From Bacteroidales bacterium (GTDB lineage Bacteria > Bacteroidota > Bacteroidia > Bacteroidales > UBA932): a stretch of 64,000 nt of DNA. The notes under the pieces are model-generated. The model saw only the letters and a program-made list of their open reading frames with translations, searched no databases and was not told where the DNA came from. The position numbers and the translations under genes were made by a program. The stretch covers positions 1 through 64,000 of the forward strand of contig JAFVWT010000011.1 in assembly GCA_017501525.1 (NCBI GenBank), in the 5' to 3' direction. This document shows positions 1-10,534 of the stretch, piece by piece (positions within the stretch are counted from its first letter, which is position 1; every line of letters starts with the position of its first letter).

Positions 1-746
1 GCCTTCTGCTTGTAATTCTCCTTATGCTCATTATAATATGCTTGAATTTCCTTATCAGTTACCACGATTGTAGTATCGTTCTGGAATCCGAAAGGAACCA
101 TTACAAAGTTCACATCAGAAGTAGTGTTATTCTCCTCTACCATTCTGCGCAATTCTACAGGAGTGATAATATTACTTTGAGAAATCAAAGATGTATATTT
201 TGTAAAATATTGCTGATTGGTCATATTTGTCTGAAGGAAGTTCCAGTACATCTCAAGATTGCCTGAAGGATCTGTAGGTATTGCATGGATGAAATCCAAC
301 AACTGTTCTCTGCTGAAAGCTCCGGTTGCAGGATCGATAAATATTGGATCTTGAGCAATAACGGGTGAAATCTCCTTACCCTGGCTCAAATCAATAATTT
401 CTTCCTCACCTACAGCGATTCCTGCAGACTTCATTTGAGGGATAATATACAAATCCGAAATCATACTTTGCCATGCAGTTTCCTTAAGATTCTCCATTGC
501 ACTCTCACTCACTGCCTGATTACCGGTGGTAAGATTATATATGTTTGTGTAATAATCCAATTTGCCTTGGTATTCTTCGTATGAGATTCTATTGCCATCA
601 ATTTTTCCTACGTCATATTTTGAGGAAAAGAATCTGATGGTAGTTTCCAAAGTTCCTGGATCGACAATAAATGATAATAGTGCTAAGCCGATGAGCACTG
701 TGATTAGAACACCGAATTTAACTCGTATTTTCTCTAAGACTGCCAT
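1..746 (-). CDS. PpiD-like SurA N-terminal peptidyl-prolyl isomerase, partial
   Basis: Only the first 248 codons are present; the gene runs off the left edge. The ATG at 746-744 opens a protein beginning MAVLEKIRVKFGVLITVLIG, with one membrane segment near residues 12-28 followed by a periplasmic region rich in helices. This is the layout of PpiD, the inner-membrane-anchored chaperone of the SurA/parvulin family that assists outer-membrane and secreted proteins. The residues seen match the SurA N-terminal-type region; the parvulin domain itself would lie outside the window, so isomerase activity cannot be judged. It follows lptC by about 60 bases on the same strand and probably shares its transcript. 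Confidence 0.8.
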   Translation of the reverse strand, partial: MAVLEKIRVKFGVLITVLIGLALLSFIVDPGTLETTIRFFSSKYDVGKIDGNRISYEEYQGKLDYYTNIYNLTTGNQAVSESAMENLKETAWQSMISDLYIIPQMKSAGIAVGEEEIIDLSQGKEISPVIAQDPIFIDPATGAFSREQLLDFIHAIPTDPSGNLEMYWNFLQTNMTNQQYFTKYTSLISQSNIITPVELRRMVEENNTTSDVNFVMVPFGFQNDTTIVVTDKEIQAYYNEHKENYKQK

Positions 747-805
747 TTTATTAATAATTTATGTAATATTCTGTAAAATAGGGTGCGAAGATAGTAATTT
801 TTATT

Positions 806-1441
806 TTATCTATGATACCTTGGCCCTATAAAATTAACTGTATCCTGATAGACACTCTTTGTAGAGTCATTGGAAATTATAGCATATCCATCAAAAGGTC
901 TTAATAATTGGGCATTGAAAGCACGCTCATCTGAAACAAGACCATACCCCTGCATAAAACCATCAGGAGATGACAACGTAACATAACAATCGGTATAAAT
1001 CTCCTTTTTTTCCCTATCCCAATAAAGGGTATCAGTATTTATCTCCTGACCGTTTATGTAATTAAATATCTTGACGTTGCCGAATGCAGACCACTGCTCC
1101 TTCCTCTTCTTTATAGTGTGTTTTGCCTGATTCGATACTATTTTTGTCTCCAGAAGTCCGTCCTGATTGTATGCCAATACCATAAAACCCTCTGAAAACA
1201 ATTCATACGATTCATCCTCAGGAAGTTCATATCTTTCCATCCTTGGAGCGCGCATCCTCATCATCACCATACCATTCTCAGTCTGTGCAGCATCCATATT
1301 CATAACTACCTGGGTGGGGGCCTCTGATATTTTATCTACCTCTATGCTTTCAAGTTTGTTACCACAAGATACGGCAATGGTAGCAACCCAAAAGATTGCT
1401 ACCATCACACCTGCTATATTTCTAATGGTGCTATTGCACAT
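806..1441 (-). CDS. lptC: LPS export periplasmic protein LptC
   Basis: A 211-residue protein with an N-terminal hydrophobic signal (about residues 5-22) ending in a cysteine (AVSC-GN), so a lipoprotein or bitopic anchor is likely. The rest is beta-rich, with segments such as EGFMVLAYNQDG and a YWDREKKEIYTDCYVTL stretch typical of the LptC/OstA-like fold of Bacteroidetes. LptC links the inner-membrane LptBFG transporter to LptA in lipopolysaccharide export. The start codon lies one base after the stop of the upstream TPR gene, so the two are probably translationally coupled. The family call rests on the fold-like pattern and gene order, not on a single catalytic motif. Confidence 0.75.
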   Translation of the reverse strand: MCNSTIRNIAGVMVAIFWVATIAVSCGNKLESIEVDKISEAPTQVVMNMDAAQTENGMVMMRMRAPRMERYELPEDESYELFSEGFMVLAYNQDGLLETKIVSNQAKHTIKKRKEQWSAFGNVKIFNYINGQEINTDTLYWDREKKEIYTDCYVTLSSPDGFMQGYGLVSDERAFNAQLLRPFDGYAIISNDSTKSVYQDTVNFIGPRYHR

Positions 1442-1442
1442 A

Positions 1443-2765
1443 CTATTTCTGAGTTCTTACTGTAGTAGTTTCTCTCATTCCTCCGCAAGATACGGTGTAC
1501 ATATCACCATCCACTATATCATACATAAATGCATCTGCCTGCATAGGATAGTATTTTCTATAACTTGAAATATGAATTTCAGCCTCCGAAGCAAGATTAG
1601 GATCCAGATTCTTAGCCTTAATCATATAGTCGGTAGCTACCCAGAATGGAGCTCTTGTTTCGATTTCGTTACCTTGACATTTGATGGTGCTCCAAATGGT
1701 TCCGATTAGGAAATATGCTTTGGCTTTATAATCATCAGACAACTCTGCTGCAGATTTTGCTGCTGCAATAGCTTCAACATTATTTCCGAGTTTCTGGAAA
1801 TAATATGTTGCAAGTTCAAATTGATATGCAGCGGCTGAACTTCCATTTGGATCCTCCAAAGAAACAGCTTGTTGCATATATTCAACAGCCTTGTCAGCTC
1901 CTTCAGGAGTTCCTGAATACAATTTATAAAGGAGGTAAGCCGAATTGCTTGATGGCTCTATTTTATGCATACCCTCAACTGCATTTCTAAACAATATCTC
2001 ATCTGTACAGTTGGTAGAAGAGAATAGGGAGATAATAGCTGTCAACACTGATTTGTCTTCAGGATTGCTTTCGTATCTAGGTCCGAATAATTCTACAAGA
2101 CCTTCACAACTTACAACTCCACTTTGTGCAAAAAGATTCTCAACGTCAGCAATAGCGTTAGTCACCATATCTGAAGGTTTTGCTTGTTGAATTGACTCAA
2201 GTACAGAGATACTTCTCTGGAAAGAGTTAAGAACATCCTCTTCAGAAAATTTTCCTGAGTTGTACAAGTCAATTGCATAGTGCATATATCGTACAGGAAT
2301 AGCTACTGAAGATTGTTCTTTTACTGACTCCATCACCTCTGAAAGTACATTGTAAACCTCCAATTCATTTCCTTTTTCAGAAAAGTTCATCATATCCATC
2401 GCATAATTGTTCTTAGCAGGTACAATATAACGTGGATTATTGTAATTTTCTATTCTCAATTGGTGAAGCCACATCAATGAGTCAATCAATTCTTTCTTTC
2501 TGATAGGATTGTGTTTATATGTATTAATCTCCTTTCTAAGAATCTTCATACCATCAAGCAACATATTCTGAGATGCTGTCGGAGGACAAAGAGCTATAGC
2601 TTTACGCCAACTTGGAGCAGCTTCATCGAGATTGCCTTGTTTTACATATTGCTGGTAAAATGACAAGTATTTTACACACTCTGCGCTGTCTGCACCATAT
2701 TTACCTTGTGCAAACGCAAAACTTGCAGAAAAAAGAATTACGATTGATAATAGTACCTTCTTCAT
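1443..2765 (-). CDS. secreted tetratricopeptide-repeat protein
   Basis: A 440-residue protein with a clear Sec signal peptide (MKKVLLSIVILFSASFAFAQ) and then a mostly alpha-helical body. Repeated helix pairs are visible, for example around residues 30-60 (YQQYVKQGNLDEAAPSWRKA) and 285-345 (ADKAVEYMQQAVS, NNVEAIAAAKSAAELS), which fit TPR units. TPR proteins are scaffolds; no enzymatic motif is seen. It sits between an outer-membrane barrel gene and lptC in a tightly packed operon, which suggests an envelope-assembly role in the periplasm, but that is inference. Confidence 0.75.
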   Translation of the reverse strand: MKKVLLSIVILFSASFAFAQGKYGADSAECVKYLSFYQQYVKQGNLDEAAPSWRKAIALCPPTASQNMLLDGMKILRKEINTYKHNPIRKKELIDSLMWLHQLRIENYNNPRYIVPAKNNYAMDMMNFSEKGNELEVYNVLSEVMESVKEQSSVAIPVRYMHYAIDLYNSGKFSEEDVLNSFQRSISVLESIQQAKPSDMVTNAIADVENLFAQSGVVSCEGLVELFGPRYESNPEDKSVLTAIISLFSSTNCTDEILFRNAVEGMHKIEPSSNSAYLLYKLYSGTPEGADKAVEYMQQAVSLEDPNGSSAAAYQFELATYYFQKLGNNVEAIAAAKSAAELSDDYKAKAYFLIGTIWSTIKCQGNEIETRAPFWVATDYMIKAKNLDPNLASEAEIHISSYRKYYPMQADAFMYDIVDGDMYTVSCGGMRETTTVRTQK

Positions 2766-2803
2766 AATTTTATCAGTTGTTATTTTAATATTTTAAAAAT
2801 TTT

Positions 2804-4120
2804 CTAATCGTATCTATATTTTACAAACCAAATGTCGTGGAGATTAAAATTAATCATAAAGTTTACATATCTCTCACGCGCAAGATTGTGCTTAAGTGTT
2901 CCCCTTTGCCCCATATTAACCGCAAAAGTGACTCCGTTATACAACCTCAATATCGGGAATGTAGCACCTAAAGTAATACCAAAAGAGTTTATCTGATGAC
3001 CGTTCAAAGAGATATATGATTGCTCAAAATAAGCTCCTGCACGATAAGTAACTCTCTTCATATAATATCTTACATCATACCTGTTTGGGGTTATTTCAAA
3101 ACCTGCCTTATAATATCTTGCAGTTGCAGGAGTAAAGTTTATGACATCACTATAATCATTAAACACACTGTTGTGCCAATTCTGTTGTATAAAATCAACC
3201 CCTACTGACCACTTGTCCTTCTTCCTGTACGATAAACCGACTCCGAACTCGTCAGCAATATCAAGTCTGATATCGTTTTTTGTCTGAAACAAGACAGTAT
3301 CGACTACAGTTGAAGATTGCGATTGGGACATAGCATATCTGAACACATCCCCCTTGAGAGAATTTCCCATTCTGTATGTAGCTCCAATGACAAGTTCTCC
3401 ATTATTTTTGAACGGCTGGGAATACTGGATACCAAACTTACCTGAGAATGAGTGCACCTTATATTTCCATCCGGTATATATGGTATTATTGGAAACTGAA
3501 GAATTGAAAAGAATATCACTATGTCTGTCGATATATCCAAAATAATAGAGCATCTGCGCCCCTATCGAGAGTCTGTCCCAAAAAGTTACACCTGCCCCAA
3601 AAAATAATTGGTACAAACTTCCTGTACCATATTTCTGGTATTTTACATCCCCAAGTTCGCCCACGATTGCATCCGAATCCTCTATTTCGAGAAATTTATA
3701 TCCCACATCACTAAACGGCGCTATACCAATCACAAATGCAGAACTCTTGTAAATTGGAGCGGTAAAGGCAAAATTCTGCATATTGAAAACATTATATGCT
3801 GAACGGTTCTTGCCATCATAATTATACATGTTCTTTTGAGCTATACCAAAGTCAAGCATAAATGACAAAGTATCTCTTGCGGTAACAGCGGCCGGATTCA
3901 AGTAATTGATAATGCGGTTATCTCTCATCCCTATACCAATTCCTCCCATAGACATATTGTATGAAGTGCCGGCATCGGACAATTGCCCCAAACCATATAA
4001 AGAATAAGGGGTGTAAGTACCCAATGCATCTGTTTTCTGTCCCCTCATTATAAAGACAGAACAAACACATAAAAATAGAGAGAATACTAATCTTTTTCGT
4101 GCCACACTACCCATTTTCAT
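2804..4120 (-). CDS. outer-membrane beta-barrel protein, FadL/PorV-like
   Basis: A 438-residue protein with a signal peptide ending near residue 27 (VFIMRG-Q). After it comes a segment with NPAAVTARDTLSFMLDFG, resembling the conserved start of the FadL/OmpP1 and PorV barrel families, then alternating hydrophobic/aromatic strands through to an aromatic-containing C-terminus (DIWFVKYRYD). It is probably an outer-membrane barrel; the substrate is unknown. The start overlaps the 3' end of coaX by 14 bases. An internal Met at codon 3 is an alternative start. Confidence 0.65.
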   Translation of the reverse strand: MKMGSVARKRLVFSLFLCVCSVFIMRGQKTDALGTYTPYSLYGLGQLSDAGTSYNMSMGGIGIGMRDNRIINYLNPAAVTARDTLSFMLDFGIAQKNMYNYDGKNRSAYNVFNMQNFAFTAPIYKSSAFVIGIAPFSDVGYKFLEIEDSDAIVGELGDVKYQKYGTGSLYQLFFGAGVTFWDRLSIGAQMLYYFGYIDRHSDILFNSSVSNNTIYTGWKYKVHSFSGKFGIQYSQPFKNNGELVIGATYRMGNSLKGDVFRYAMSQSQSSTVVDTVLFQTKNDIRLDIADEFGVGLSYRKKDKWSVGVDFIQQNWHNSVFNDYSDVINFTPATARYYKAGFEITPNRYDVRYYMKRVTYRAGAYFEQSYISLNGHQINSFGITLGATFPILRLYNGVTFAVNMGQRGTLKHNLARERYVNFMINFNLHDIWFVKYRYD

Positions 4121-4832
4121 TCATTTGTACAATATCGGACAAACCATTCAATACTAAATTACAAACTACAAATATGGTGGATTTCAATATTTTTGCAAAA
4201 AAAATTGAATCACCTCCCGTAAAAATAATTTTATGAGAAGGAAATCTCCTTATATACTCTTCAATTTCAAAGACTATGCCTAAAACCACTCCATTATTTA
4301 TGGCTTCAGTGGTAGATTGACCATTAATCTGCTTCGGAAAAGAGGGCTCCACTAAAGGTAATTTATTGGTATAGTGGTGCATAGCCTTAAACCTCATAGA
4401 CATTCCCGGAGATATGTTTCCCCCTTTAAAAAGACCGTTTTTACCTATAAAATCAATAGTTATAGCAGTTCCAAGATCAAAAACAATACAATCATCCTCA
4501 GGAAAAAGTGAATGTGCTCCAACTGCTGCAGCTATTCTGTCAACTCCTAATGTATGAGGAGTATCATATCCGAGCCTTATCGGAAGAGGAGTGTCACAAG
4601 AGAGAATCACTACCTCTATCCCCCTCTTTTCCAACCTTTCTACAATATGCTGATAACCACCCGAAACGGACGAAATAATACATTTGTGAGCATTAGAGCT
4701 ATCTGCAATCTCCCCTATTCTATCATAAGAGTGCTGATGCTCAATACGATATACTTTCAACAACTTTCTTCCGTTACATAAAGCAACCTTACAAAAAGTA
4801 TTGCCAATATCTATAAGAATATAATTCTTCAT
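4107..4832 (-). CDS. coaX: type III pantothenate kinase
   Basis: CoaX phosphorylates pantothenate, the first step of coenzyme A synthesis. The 241-residue protein shows the family's phosphate and substrate motifs: DIGNT at residues 8-12, GVDR at 96-99, DLGTAITID from 119, and GGNISPGMSMR, all of the ASKHA kinase fold. The length is normal for the family. Its start codon lies one base past the mfd stop, and its end overlaps the barrel gene by 14 bases, so mfd, coaX and the envelope genes are likely cotranscribed. Confidence 0.95.
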   Translation of the reverse strand: MKNYILIDIGNTFCKVALCNGRKLLKVYRIEHQHSYDRIGEIADSSNAHKCIISSVSGGYQHIVERLEKRGIEVVILSCDTPLPIRLGYDTPHTLGVDRIAAAVGAHSLFPEDDCIVFDLGTAITIDFIGKNGLFKGGNISPGMSMRFKAMHHYTNKLPLVEPSFPKQINGQSTTEAINNGVVLGIVFEIEEYIRRFPSHKIIFTGGDSIFFAKILKSTIFVVCNLVLNGLSDIVQMNENG

Positions 4833-4833
4833 A

Positions 4834-7800
4834 CTATAACTTTGAAACCAAATTATAAGCTCCTTCTATTGTTCTGACATTCTGAACCGATATATACAAC
4901 TTGTTATTTTGTTCTTTAAGCTGATACCTGTTACTGTCCTTAGATTGGATATTCTTGATAATTTCGGCAAATTTAGCAGTTCTATAATAAGATGACATGG
5001 AATTGCTTATAAAATATAGCACCAACTTTTCATTCTTAAGTACAATCTTTTCAAAACCCCTTTGGCGCGCAGCCATCCTAAGTTTGACAACAAATATAAG
5101 TTGTTTGAACTCAGGTGGCATTTTTCCAAATCTATCCTCAATGTCGCATATAAATCTATTTAAAGAATCCTCATCCCCGATAGAATCAAGTTCCTTGTAC
5201 AACCTGATTTTTTCTGCAGTAATATTTATATATGAATCAGGTATCAACACTTCAAGATCGGTATCGATAAGACAATCGGCACAATAATAACCATTATTAC
5301 TCTCTTCAGAATATGGAGACTCTTCCAAAGTACCTTTTATCTCTTCAAAAGCTTCAGCCAAGATCCTCTGATAAGTCTCTATACCCATCTCAGCAATATA
5401 TCCACTTTGCTCAGCCCCCAACATATTTCCCATACCTCTGATATCCAAATCTTGCATAGCTATATTAAAACCACTTCCCAAATCAGAAAATGCCTCTATA
5501 GCATTCAATCTTCTTCGTGAATCATCTGAGATATTAATCATTTGAGGTACGATAAGATAGCAGAATGCCTTCCTATTGGAGCGCCCTACCCTTCCACGAA
5601 GTTGGTGCAAATCACTCAATCCAAAATTCTGTGCTTGATTAATGATGATTGTATTGGTATTTGGAATATCTATCCCATTTTCTATAATTGTTGTTGCCAA
5701 AAGAATATCATAATCCCCTGACATATAATCCAAAATTTTATTTTCAAGAACTTTTGGTGCCATTTGACCATGAGCCACACAAATTCTCACCCCCGGAACT
5801 ATCCTGCGCAATATATCTTCAACTTCTTGAATATCATGAACACGATTATGCACAAAAAATATTTGCCCTCCCCTTTCCAACTCATCATTTATTATGTCTC
5901 TTATAAGTTCTTCATTGAAATCAATTATCTCAGTCTGAATCGGAAGTCTGTTGGGAGGAGGAGTATTTATTATTGATAAATCCCTCGCCCCAAGCAAAGA
6001 AAACTGTAATGTTCTCGGAATAGGAGTAGCACTTAAAGTAAGAGTATCTACCGATAATTTCAAAGTACGTAATTTCTCCTTTGCCGCAACCCCAAATTTC
6101 TGTTCTTCATCTATGATTAGCAAACCCAGATCCTTGAACACTACATCCTTATTAAGAATTTTATGTGTTCCAATAAGAATATCTATTTTTCCATCCTTCA
6201 ATCTCTGTACAATTGAATTTATCTCTTTAGTAGTTTTTAAACGACTGACAAACTCCACATTACAAGGGAAATTACCCAATCTCTCCATAAAAGTATTATA
6301 GTGTTGCAAAGCCAGGATGGTGGTAGGAACAAGAACAGCCACTTGTTTGCTGTCGGCCACCGCTTTAAATGCTGCCCTGATTGCCACTTCTGTTTTACCA
6401 AATCCAACATCTCCACAAATCAGTCTGTCCATAGGAGAGTTGCTCTCCATATCCTTCTTCACCTGATCTACAGCTTTTATTTGATCGGGGGTCTCCTCAT
6501 ATTTGAAAGAAGACTCTAACTCATGTTGAAGATAAGTATCGGGAGAAAAGGTAAATCCCTGGGAAACCTTTCTCTGGGCATACAATTTAATAAGATCATT
6601 GGCAATATCCTTAACCTTAGATTTAGTCTGATTTTTGAGTTTCTCCCAATTACCTGTACCCAATTTATTTATTCGAGGAGGCTTTGATATATCCCCTGAG
6701 CGATATTTTGAAATACGATGAAGACCATGAACAGATACATAAAGTACGTCATTATCTCTGTAAATCAATTTTATAGCCTCCTGCACTTTCCCATTTATTT
6801 TATTTTTTACCAACCCTCCAAATCTCCCTACACCATGATCTATATGAACAATATAATCACCCTCTCTAAAGGAATTTATATCATTAAGGGTAAGCCTTTC
6901 ACTTTTTTCTACAGTTCTTTTGAGCTTAATTCTTCTGTACCTGTCAAAAATTTGATGGTCGGTATATAGACACACTTTTGTATCTTTATCTATAAATCCC
7001 TCATGAATAGTAAAATCACAATACTCCAATATCAAATCGTAAGAAGAAAATATACTCTTTAGACGATTGATTTGGGAATTGTTTTCACTCATTATATATA
7101 TATGGTACCCCTGATCCCTTTTTGATTTTATATCTTCACTAAGGAGTTCAAAATTTTTGTTGAATACAGGTTGAGGAACTACATTGAATTGCACTCTGGC
7201 ATCATAACACATATCATCCCTTATAGCTCCGAGATACACTTTTTTATTCCTAATCTCATAATCGGGATGTACATATTGCTCAATTCCTGATATCCACAAC
7301 ACACTATCTTCAGGAATATTATCAAAGAAAGGGACTCCTCTTCCATTGTTATCTGAAAAATCGACAATATTCGGATAAACCATTATCTGATTCTGCTCTA
7401 AAATTGTCCTTTGGGTATTCGGGTCAAATATTCTTATACTTTCCACCTCATCCCCAAAGAAATCAACCCTGAAAGGCTTGTCATTGTGATATGAAAACAA
7501 ATCAACAATCCCACCTCTGACTGCAAATTCACCAGGTTGAGATACAAAGTCAACTTTTACAAAACCACTAGAAAACAATATATCTGAAATACTACCAAAA
7601 GGAACCTTATCCCCTATCTTTATTGTCAATATGCTTTCACCTATCGATTTTTCTGAAGGGACATTTTCCAGAAATGAATCGGTATAACCTACAATAACAA
7701 GATATTTACCTTTATATATACCTTTATTATATTCAGAAATTGCACTTATAGCTGATGTTCTTTGGACTTTGGAAGAAACCTCCCTTACAGAACCCTTAGC

Positions 7801-8064
7801 TCTCAAACTTCCGGAAGTTGGGAAAAAAAAGATATTCTCTTCATCAAGAAGACTATACAAATCATTGACAGCTCCTGAAGCATCCTCACGAGTTGGAAGG
7901 ATTACTACATGAACACCTTCAGATATGACCTGGGAAATGGCAAATGCTTTTGAAGATGAATAAAGTCCTGAAACAGAAATATTTGAAATTGATTTATCTT
8001 TAATTAATGATTTTAAATTTTCTATTTTATCACTTATTAACAATTCCCATTTTTTACGGTTCAT
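4834..8064 (-). CDS. mfd: transcription-repair coupling factor
   Basis: Mfd is the ATP-driven translocase that removes RNA polymerase stalled at DNA lesions and recruits UvrA. The 1076-residue protein has the expected order: a UvrB-like N-terminal module, an RNA-polymerase-interacting domain around residue 410 (YIVHIDHGVGRFGG), a superfamily 2 motor with Walker A GDVGFGKTEVA near 550 and DEEQ near 653, the motif TLSATPIPRTLQFSL, and a C-terminal TRCF domain. It is slightly shorter than E. coli Mfd, as is common in this phylum. uvrC lies elsewhere in this window. It is divergent from ruvB, another DNA repair gene. Confidence 0.97.
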   Translation of the reverse strand: MNRKKWELLISDKIENLKSLIKDKSISNISVSGLYSSSKAFAISQVISEGVHVVILPTREDASGAVNDLYSLLDEENIFFFPTSGSLRAKGSVREVSSKVQRTSAISAISEYNKGIYKGKYLVIVGYTDSFLENVPSEKSIGESILTIKIGDKVPFGSISDILFSSGFVKVDFVSQPGEFAVRGGIVDLFSYHNDKPFRVDFFGDEVESIRIFDPNTQRTILEQNQIMVYPNIVDFSDNNGRGVPFFDNIPEDSVLWISGIEQYVHPDYEIRNKKVYLGAIRDDMCYDARVQFNVVPQPVFNKNFELLSEDIKSKRDQGYHIYIMSENNSQINRLKSIFSSYDLILEYCDFTIHEGFIDKDTKVCLYTDHQIFDRYRRIKLKRTVEKSERLTLNDINSFREGDYIVHIDHGVGRFGGLVKNKINGKVQEAIKLIYRDNDVLYVSVHGLHRISKYRSGDISKPPRINKLGTGNWEKLKNQTKSKVKDIANDLIKLYAQRKVSQGFTFSPDTYLQHELESSFKYEETPDQIKAVDQVKKDMESNSPMDRLICGDVGFGKTEVAIRAAFKAVADSKQVAVLVPTTILALQHYNTFMERLGNFPCNVEFVSRLKTTKEINSIVQRLKDGKIDILIGTHKILNKDVVFKDLGLLIIDEEQKFGVAAKEKLRTLKLSVDTLTLSATPIPRTLQFSLLGARDLSIINTPPPNRLPIQTEIIDFNEELIRDIINDELERGGQIFFVHNRVHDIQEVEDILRRIVPGVRICVAHGQMAPKVLENKILDYMSGDYDILLATTIIENGIDIPNTNTIIINQAQNFGLSDLHQLRGRVGRSNRKAFCYLIVPQMINISDDSRRRLNAIEAFSDLGSGFNIAMQDLDIRGMGNMLGAEQSGYIAEMGIETYQRILAEAFEEIKGTLEESPYSEESNNGYYCADCLIDTDLEVLIPDSYINITAEKIRLYKELDSIGDEDSLNRFICDIEDRFGKMPPEFKQLIFVVKLRMAARQRGFEKIVLKNEKLVLYFISNSMSSYYRTAKFAEIIKNIQSKDSNRYQLKEQNNKLYISVQNVRTIEGAYNLVSKL

Positions 8065-8367
8065 AACTATGTAATAACTTTGTTAATATCTTTTGAAAAT
8101 TAAATTATAAAATATGAAATCTCTGTATACAGGAGTTATTTTTTAAACTTACAAGAGTTGTCACTCTCTTTTTTTTATTTTGTTTTCATAACTTATTAAC
8201 AGTTTTTCATCAATATTTTAAAATTTTAAAAATTCTTAATTATCTCAATTTTAGGACGATATAATACTAATAATCCCAAATAATCCATTTTATCAACAAT
8301 ATTGACAACCTATAAATAAAAACATAAATTAAAATAAAAAAGAGATTATATTTGTATTTGTGTTTTT
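8065..8367. promoter_or_regulatory. AT-rich divergent region between mfd and ruvB
   Basis: 303 bases without a gene, very AT-rich. On the + strand TATATTTG at 8347-8354 matches the Bacteroidetes -7 box TAnnTTTG and lies 13 bases before the ruvB ATG, giving a very short leader. No TTTG -33 box is found at the expected spacing. I see no equally good box for mfd. Confidence 0.45.
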
Positions 8368-9399
8368 ATGGCTATGATTTCTGACAACGAAAATTTTGAT
8401 GCAAGAGTTCAAAGCCTCAACAAAGATAACGATTTTGAGGGAAAAATAAGACCTTCCGACTTTGAAGATTTTTCAGGTCAGGAAAAGATTATCGAGAATC
8501 TCAAAATCTTTGTTAAGGCTGCTCTTTTAAGAGGGGAGGCTCTCGACCATATATTATTGCATGGCCCTCCCGGATTAGGAAAGACTACTTTGGCTCATAT
8601 TGTGGCCAGAGAGTTAGGTGTAAATATGAAAATAACCTCAGGTCCCATTTTGGATAAACCGGGAGACCTTGCAGGGCTTCTTACTTCTTTGGATGAGGGG
8701 GATGTTTTGTTTATAGATGAGATTCATCGTCTATCCCACATTGTAGAGGAATATCTCTATTCTGCAATGGAAGATTATACTATTGATATAATGATAGACA
8801 AAGGACCGGGGGCAAGATCTGTTCAGATATCTCTCAATCATTTTACTTTGATAGGAGCTACAACCCGTAGTGGAATGATTACTTCTCCCCTTAGGGCAAG
8901 ATTTGGAATTCAGGCTCACTTGGAGTATTATGATTCTTCTGTGCTGTTTAAGATAATTAAAAGAAGTGCATCCATTCTCAATATTGAGATAGAGGATAGG
9001 GCTGCCACAGAGATAGCGATGAGGAGTCGAGGAACTCCAAGAATAGCCAATTCACTTTTAAGGAGAGTGAGGGATTTCGCTCAAGTAAAGGGCAGCGGTT
9101 ATATCGACCTTGAAATAGCTTCCTATGCGCTTGATTCACTCAATATAGATAAGAGAGGACTTGATGCTGTAGATAATAAGATACTTACTACTATAATTCA
9201 CAAATTCAAAGGTGGTCCTGTGGGAGTTGGAACCATAGCTACTGCTGTAGGTGAAGATGTGGGTACTTTAGAAGAAGTTTATGAGCCATTTTTGATAAAG
9301 GAAGGATATATTCATCGTACCCCAAGAGGTAGAGAAGTTACAGATTTGGCTTATGAGCATCTTGGAATTAATAAATTTGAAACAGGGCTTCTGTTCTAA
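8368..9399 (+). CDS. ruvB: Holliday junction branch-migration helicase RuvB
   Basis: RuvB is the hexameric AAA+ motor that drives branch migration with RuvA. The 343-residue protein shows Walker [11 protein letters not shown] at residues 65-74, Walker B with DE at 117-118 ([10 protein letters not shown]), the RuvB-specific segment [15 protein letters not shown], a [12 protein letters not shown] sensor 2/arginine region and a C-terminal winged helix with [17 protein letters not shown] second Met at codon 3 is an alternative start. ruvA is at 27507-28091, unlinked in this window. The glycosyltransferase gene starts 25 bases downstream. Confidence 0.97.
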   Translation: MAMISDNENFDARVQSLNKDNDFEGKIRPSDFEDFSGQEKIIENLKIFVKAALLRGEALDHILLHGPPGLGKTTLAHIVARELGVNMKITSGPILDKPGDLAGLLTSLDEGDVLFIDEIHRLSHIVEEYLYSAMEDYTIDIMIDKGPGARSVQISLNHFTLIGATTRSGMITSPLRARFGIQAHLEYYDSSVLFKIIKRSASILNIEIEDRAATEIAMRSRGTPRIANSLLRRVRDFAQVKGSGYIDLEIASYALDSLNIDKRGLDAVDNKILTTIIHKFKGGPVGVGTIATAVGEDVGTLEEVYEPFLIKEGYIHRTPRGREVTDLAYEHLGINKFETGLLF

Positions 9400-9424
9400 G
9401 CAACTTCTAATACTTTAATTCATT

Positions 9425-10534
9425 ATGAAAATTTTGATATTGTCGGATGCTCAAAGTATCCATACTAAAAGATGGGTTTACTCTTTATCGCAAAAGGGAT
9501 TTGAGATAATTTTATTTTCACTAAAATCGGTAGCGGATAATTTTTACAGTGAAATAGGAATTAAAGTGTATGTTTATGATTTGTTTACATACAACAAATC
9601 GGGAGGACTCTTTGGTAGAATAAATTCATTTTTGGCTCATAAGAAAGCTGCAAAATATCTTAAACATATCATAACACAAGAGTCTCCTGATATTTTACAT
9701 GCCCATTATGCTACAAGTTATGGCTTCGTGGCAGCCCTCTCACGATTTTCACCATTTATCATATCTGTTTGGGGCAGTGATATTTATAAATTCCCCTTGC
9801 AGTCATTTATAAATAAAAGAGCAGTAAAATATATTCTCAGTAAAGCAGACTGTATTACCTCTACCAGCAATACAATGGCTTGCGAAGTATCCAAATATAC
9901 TTCCAAAACAGTAGAAGTTGTTCCCTTTGGGGTGGATACGTCCCTTTTTGAAGATACTGAAGATATAAGGGATGGAAGATTGGTTATTGGAACTGTAAAG
10001 ACCCTTTCATACAATTATGGAATAGACATTTTGATTAATGCCTATAAAATGTTTGTGGATAGGAATCCTCAGGTCGATTCTGTACTTGAAATTGTGGGGG
10101 ATGGTCCTGATAAAGAAAAACTTGAATTGCAGGCAGATTTTCTTGGAATAGGGGAAAAGGTAATATTCAGAGGTCATATAGATAATCGGAAGTTACCCCA
10201 AGTATATAATTCTTTCGATATAGCAGTATTTCTTTCAAGAATGGATAGTTTTGGGGTTAGTGCAGTGGAGGCTTGTTCTTGTGGTACAGCGGTAATTGCT
10301 TCTGATGCAGATGGTTTTAAAGAAGTTTTGGATAATGGTATATATGGAATAATAGTTCCTAAGGAATCTGCGGAAGAGGCATGCAAGGCTATGGAAGTGT
10401 TGGCTGCTTCACCACAAAGAAGGATGCAATTAGGAAAAGCTGCCAGAGAAAATGTCATTACCAAATACGATTGGAATAAAAATGTTTCACAGATGATCTC
10501 TATTTATCGAAGTTTTCATATATCAAAAGTATAA
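9425..10534 (+). CDS. family 4 glycosyltransferase
   Basis: A 369-residue GT-B enzyme expected to transfer a sugar from a nucleotide-sugar to a growing surface glycan on the cytoplasmic side of the membrane. The N-terminal Rossmann half begins KILILSDAQSIHTKRW; the C-terminal half has FRGHIDNRKLPQVYNSFDI and the E-x7-E type donor-site region near residue 282 (VEACSCGTAVIASDADGFKEV), standard for GT4. The next gene, a flippase, starts at the base after its stop, and a GT2 gene follows. Together they resemble a small polysaccharide or O-antigen segment. Donor and acceptor cannot be told. Confidence 0.88.
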   Translation: MKILILSDAQSIHTKRWVYSLSQKGFEIILFSLKSVADNFYSEIGIKVYVYDLFTYNKSGGLFGRINSFLAHKKAAKYLKHIITQESPDILHAHYATSYGFVAALSRFSPFIISVWGSDIYKFPLQSFINKRAVKYILSKADCITSTSNTMACEVSKYTSKTVEVVPFGVDTSLFEDTEDIRDGRLVIGTVKTLSYNYGIDILINAYKMFVDRNPQVDSVLEIVGDGPDKEKLELQADFLGIGEKVIFRGHIDNRKLPQVYNSFDIAVFLSRMDSFGVSAVEACSCGTAVIASDADGFKEVLDNGIYGIIVPKESAEEACKAMEVLAASPQRRMQLGKAARENVITKYDWNKNVSQMISIYRSFHISKV